Source: Luteolibacter sp. (GTDB lineage Bacteria; Verrucomicrobiota; Verrucomicrobiia; Verrucomicrobiales; Akkermansiaceae). From it: a DNA stretch of 35,491 nt. The notes beneath the pieces are model-generated. The model had not been told where the DNA came from, searched no databases, and saw only the letters and a list, made by a program, of their open reading frames with translations. Below are positions 33,976-35,491 of the stretch, one piece after another. Made by a program: the position numbers and the translations under genes. The DNA lies in assembly GCA_021298895.1 (NCBI GenBank), contig JAJTHK010000090.1, positions 1 through 35,491 on the forward strand, written 5' to 3'. Each line of letters starts with the position of its first letter. Position 1 is the stretch's first letter.

Positions 33976-35370
33976 ATGACACTAAAACAAAAACATCTCA
34001 TCGCCGCTATCTGCGCCCTTATCTCCCTCTCCGCCCAGGCTGCCGTGCGTAAACCCAATTTCATTTTCATCATCGCCGATGACCATCGCTGGGATGCCAT
34101 GGGCGTCGTCCAACGCGAACAAGGTGAAAACGCCCGCTACCCATGGTTCGAAACCCCTAATCTCGATCGTCTAGCCGCCGATGGCGTCCGCATGCGCAAT
34201 GCCTTCATCACACACTCGATCTGCTCACCGGGTCGCGCCAGTTTCCTCACTGGCCAATATACCCACGTCAACGGCGTGATGGATAACAATACTCCGTTTC
34301 CTGAAACGGCTGTCACCCACGCCAACTTACTCCGCGATGCCGGCTACCGTACCGCCTATTTCGGAAAATGGCACATGGGCGAGCAAAAAGGCCCACGCCC
34401 GGGCTTCCAACACTCGGCCAGCTTCATCGGCCAAGGTATCTACCAAGATTGCCCCTTTGAAATCAACGGAGTAATGACCGAAACCAAAGGTTGGGTCGAT
34501 GACGTCACTACCGACCTCGCGATCTCCTGGCTCAAGCAAAGCGATAAAACCCAACCCTTCAACATGGTCATCGGCTTCAAAAGCCCACACAACAAACGCG
34601 GCATGAACAACCTACCCGATCGTCTGCGCAACCTATACGAAGGCAAAACCACCAAGCCCACCCCCAACTGCAAGCTTGCAGCCATCTATCACAAACCTCT
34701 CACCCCCGAAGACGACGGCAAAGAACGCGGACTCTCCGCAAACTCGGTCCACCTCGATTACCTACGCCACGTCAAAGGCATCGATGAAAATCTAGGAAAA
34801 CTGTTAGATACCCTCGATACTCTCCAACTCACCCAAGACACCGTAGTTGTTTACTCAAGTGATAACGGATATTTCCTCGGCGAACGCGGACTCGGCGACA
34901 AACGCGCCCTCTACGAAGAAGGCCTGCGCCTGCCATTTATCGTCCGCTACCCACGGATGTTTGCTAAAGGTAAATTGGTCGATGAAATAGTTTTAAACAT
35001 CGACCTCGCACCCACCTGGCTCGACCTCGCAGGCCTCCCCGCCAACGCTGGCATGCAAGGCAAAAGTTTCAAAGAACTCGCCGCCGGCAAAAAGCCAGCC
35101 GACTGGCGCACGTCCTTCCTTTCCTACTACCGCAAAGAACTCGGCGACACCCCAACCTGCGTCGGCGTCCGAACCGCAACCCAAAAACTCATCCACTACC
35201 ACGGCAAACCCGATCTAACAGAAGCCTACGATCTGGCCAAAGATCCCTACGAACTCAATAACCTCGCCAAAGACAACGCTTTCACAGCACCACTAAGAAA
35301 AGAGATGAATCGCTTGGCGAATGCGGTGAAGTATCCGTTGCCTGAAGAGGTTGTGGTGCCGTTGAAGTGA
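33976..35370 (+). CDS. secreted arylsulfatase-family sulfatase
   Basis: 464 residues with a signal peptide (MTLKQKHLIAAICALISLSAQA). PNFIFIIADDHRWD at 28-40 supplies the metal-binding Asp pair. SICSPGRASFLTGQ contains the CxPxR signature with Cys83, the residue converted to formylglycine. FGKWHMG and FKSPHNKRG follow, and VYSSDNGYFLGERGLGDKR provides the late metal-binding Asp-Asn. The enzyme probably removes sulfate from a polysaccharide or glycan outside the cytoplasm, a common verrucomicrobial lifestyle trait. No anaerobic or FGE-type maturase is adjacent. The gene appears complete and monocistronic. Confidence 0.94.
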   Translation: MTLKQKHLIAAICALISLSAQAAVRKPNFIFIIADDHRWDAMGVVQREQGENARYPWFETPNLDRLAADGVRMRNAFITHSICSPGRASFLTGQYTHVNGVMDNNTPFPETAVTHANLLRDAGYRTAYFGKWHMGEQKGPRPGFQHSASFIGQGIYQDCPFEINGVMTETKGWVDDVTTDLAISWLKQSDKTQPFNMVIGFKSPHNKRGMNNLPDRLRNLYEGKTTKPTPNCKLAAIYHKPLTPEDDGKERGLSANSVHLDYLRHVKGIDENLGKLLDTLDTLQLTQDTVVVYSSDNGYFLGERGLGDKRALYEEGLRLPFIVRYPRMFAKGKLVDEIVLNIDLAPTWLDLAGLPANAGMQGKSFKELAAGKKPADWRTSFLSYYRKELGDTPTCVGVRTATQKLIHYHGKPDLTEAYDLAKDPYELNNLAKDNAFTAPLRKEMNRLANAVKYPLPEEVVVPLK

Positions 35371-35381
35371 TAGGAAATGCC

Positions 35382-35398
35382 GAGGTGAAATTCACCTC
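35382..35398 (+). terminator. possible terminator hairpin after the sulfatase gene
   Basis: GAGGTGAAATTCACCTC is a perfect palindrome with a single central base, 11 nt beyond the stop codon. It is followed only by TTCATTC, so the U-tract is weak. It could equally mark the edge of the following tandem repeat. Confidence 0.35.
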
Positions 35399-35415
35399 TT
35401 CATTCAAAAATCGGA

Positions 35416-35491
35416 AATCAACAATCAACAATCAACAATCAACAATCAACAATCAACAATCAACAATCAACAATCAACAATCAACAATCAA
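35416..35491. repeat. heptanucleotide tandem repeat (AATCAAC)n, truncated by the window edge
   Basis: The 7-bp unit AATCAAC is repeated without interruption for ten full units plus six bases and runs off the end of the window. The true length is unknown. It lies in intergenic DNA downstream of the sulfatase gene, reminiscent of the heptamer STRR repeats of cyanobacteria and likely to vary in copy number. Confidence 0.95.

Larger units (their letters stand above)
511..35220. repeat. dispersed TGTTAGA/TCTAACA heptamer, 24 copies
   Basis: TGTTAGA on the + strand begins at 511, 17460, 17856, 18507, 18834, 22064, 27234, 33366 and 34802. TCTAACA begins at 5028, 8307, 8485, 12645, 17782, 19589, 21447, 24310, 24801, 26554, 28093, 29582, 32270, 32785 and 35214. 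In genes it is read as (M/L/V)-TTA-GA, GTT-AGA, CTA-ACA or TCT-AAC, and two copies are intergenic. Random expectation for both strands is about four to five. The biological role is unknown. Confidence 0.6.

Noticed and set aside
35416-35491. CRISPR array
   Set aside because: The unit is 7 bp with no spacers, so it is a simple tandem repeat.
1-35491. tRNA or rRNA genes
   Set aside because: No cloverleaf with GGTTCRANNCC or rRNA-like stretch recognised in any gap.

Overview
The window looks like a piece of a chromosome from the phylum Verrucomicrobiota, probably near Verrucomicrobiales/Akkermansiaceae. This is inferred from protein style only: a secreted sulfatase, large secreted repeat proteins, bactofilin beside an FHA protein, a LemA/M48 pair, and few Shine-Dalgarno sequences. 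No rRNA or tRNA gene is present to confirm it. Base composition is near balanced and coding is dense on both strands.

Layout. Bases 1-820: the possible 3' tip of an incoming + strand gene, a structured convergent gap, and a Nudix hydrolase (-). Bases 835-9695, all minus strand: ppdK with its terminator, a polytopic membrane protein, an M48 peptidase-TerB fusion with LemA, a secreted helical-repeat protein, and the ribosomal pair rplM-rpsI with promoter and terminator. Bases 9911-13171: ychF (+), a membrane FHA protein (-), bactofilin (+), and a YmdB-type phosphodiesterase (-). Bases 13228-15858: an 876-residue secreted HEAT/TPR protein (-). Bases 15859-16205 hold a possible gene remnant. Bases 16206-19341 (+): holB-like, bioD, rsmB, and a 50-residue membrane peptide. 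Bases 19408-20614: a RAYT-type Y1 transposase with a repeat/palindrome at its upstream edge. Bases 20742-22477 (-): thiL and a CPBP membrane protease, overlapping by 4 nt.

The most coherent accessory module is 22580-29035 (+). It encodes a tripartite heavy-metal efflux system of the CzcCBA/CusCBA type. Before it is a very His-rich secreted protein and after it a small secreted protein with a four-cysteine tail. The adaptor subunit itself has His clusters and an extra C-terminal membrane helix. A near-palindromic element sits in the leader. Together these suggest a periplasmic metal buffering and export locus. Beyond it lie an AsmA-like envelope protein (-), then scpA, an FKBP isomerase, a rhodanese lipoprotein, ppnP, a DUF2459-like lipoprotein and a secreted sulfatase (+). 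The window ends inside a 7-bp tandem repeat.

The most unusual window-wide signal is the heptamer TGTTAGA/TCTAACA. I counted 24 copies by eye, against about 4-5 expected by chance. They lie on both strands, in at least four codon phases and in intergenic DNA. That density and frame independence resemble a DNA-uptake-type or other genome-wide DNA signal rather than codon bias. It needs a whole-genome count to confirm.
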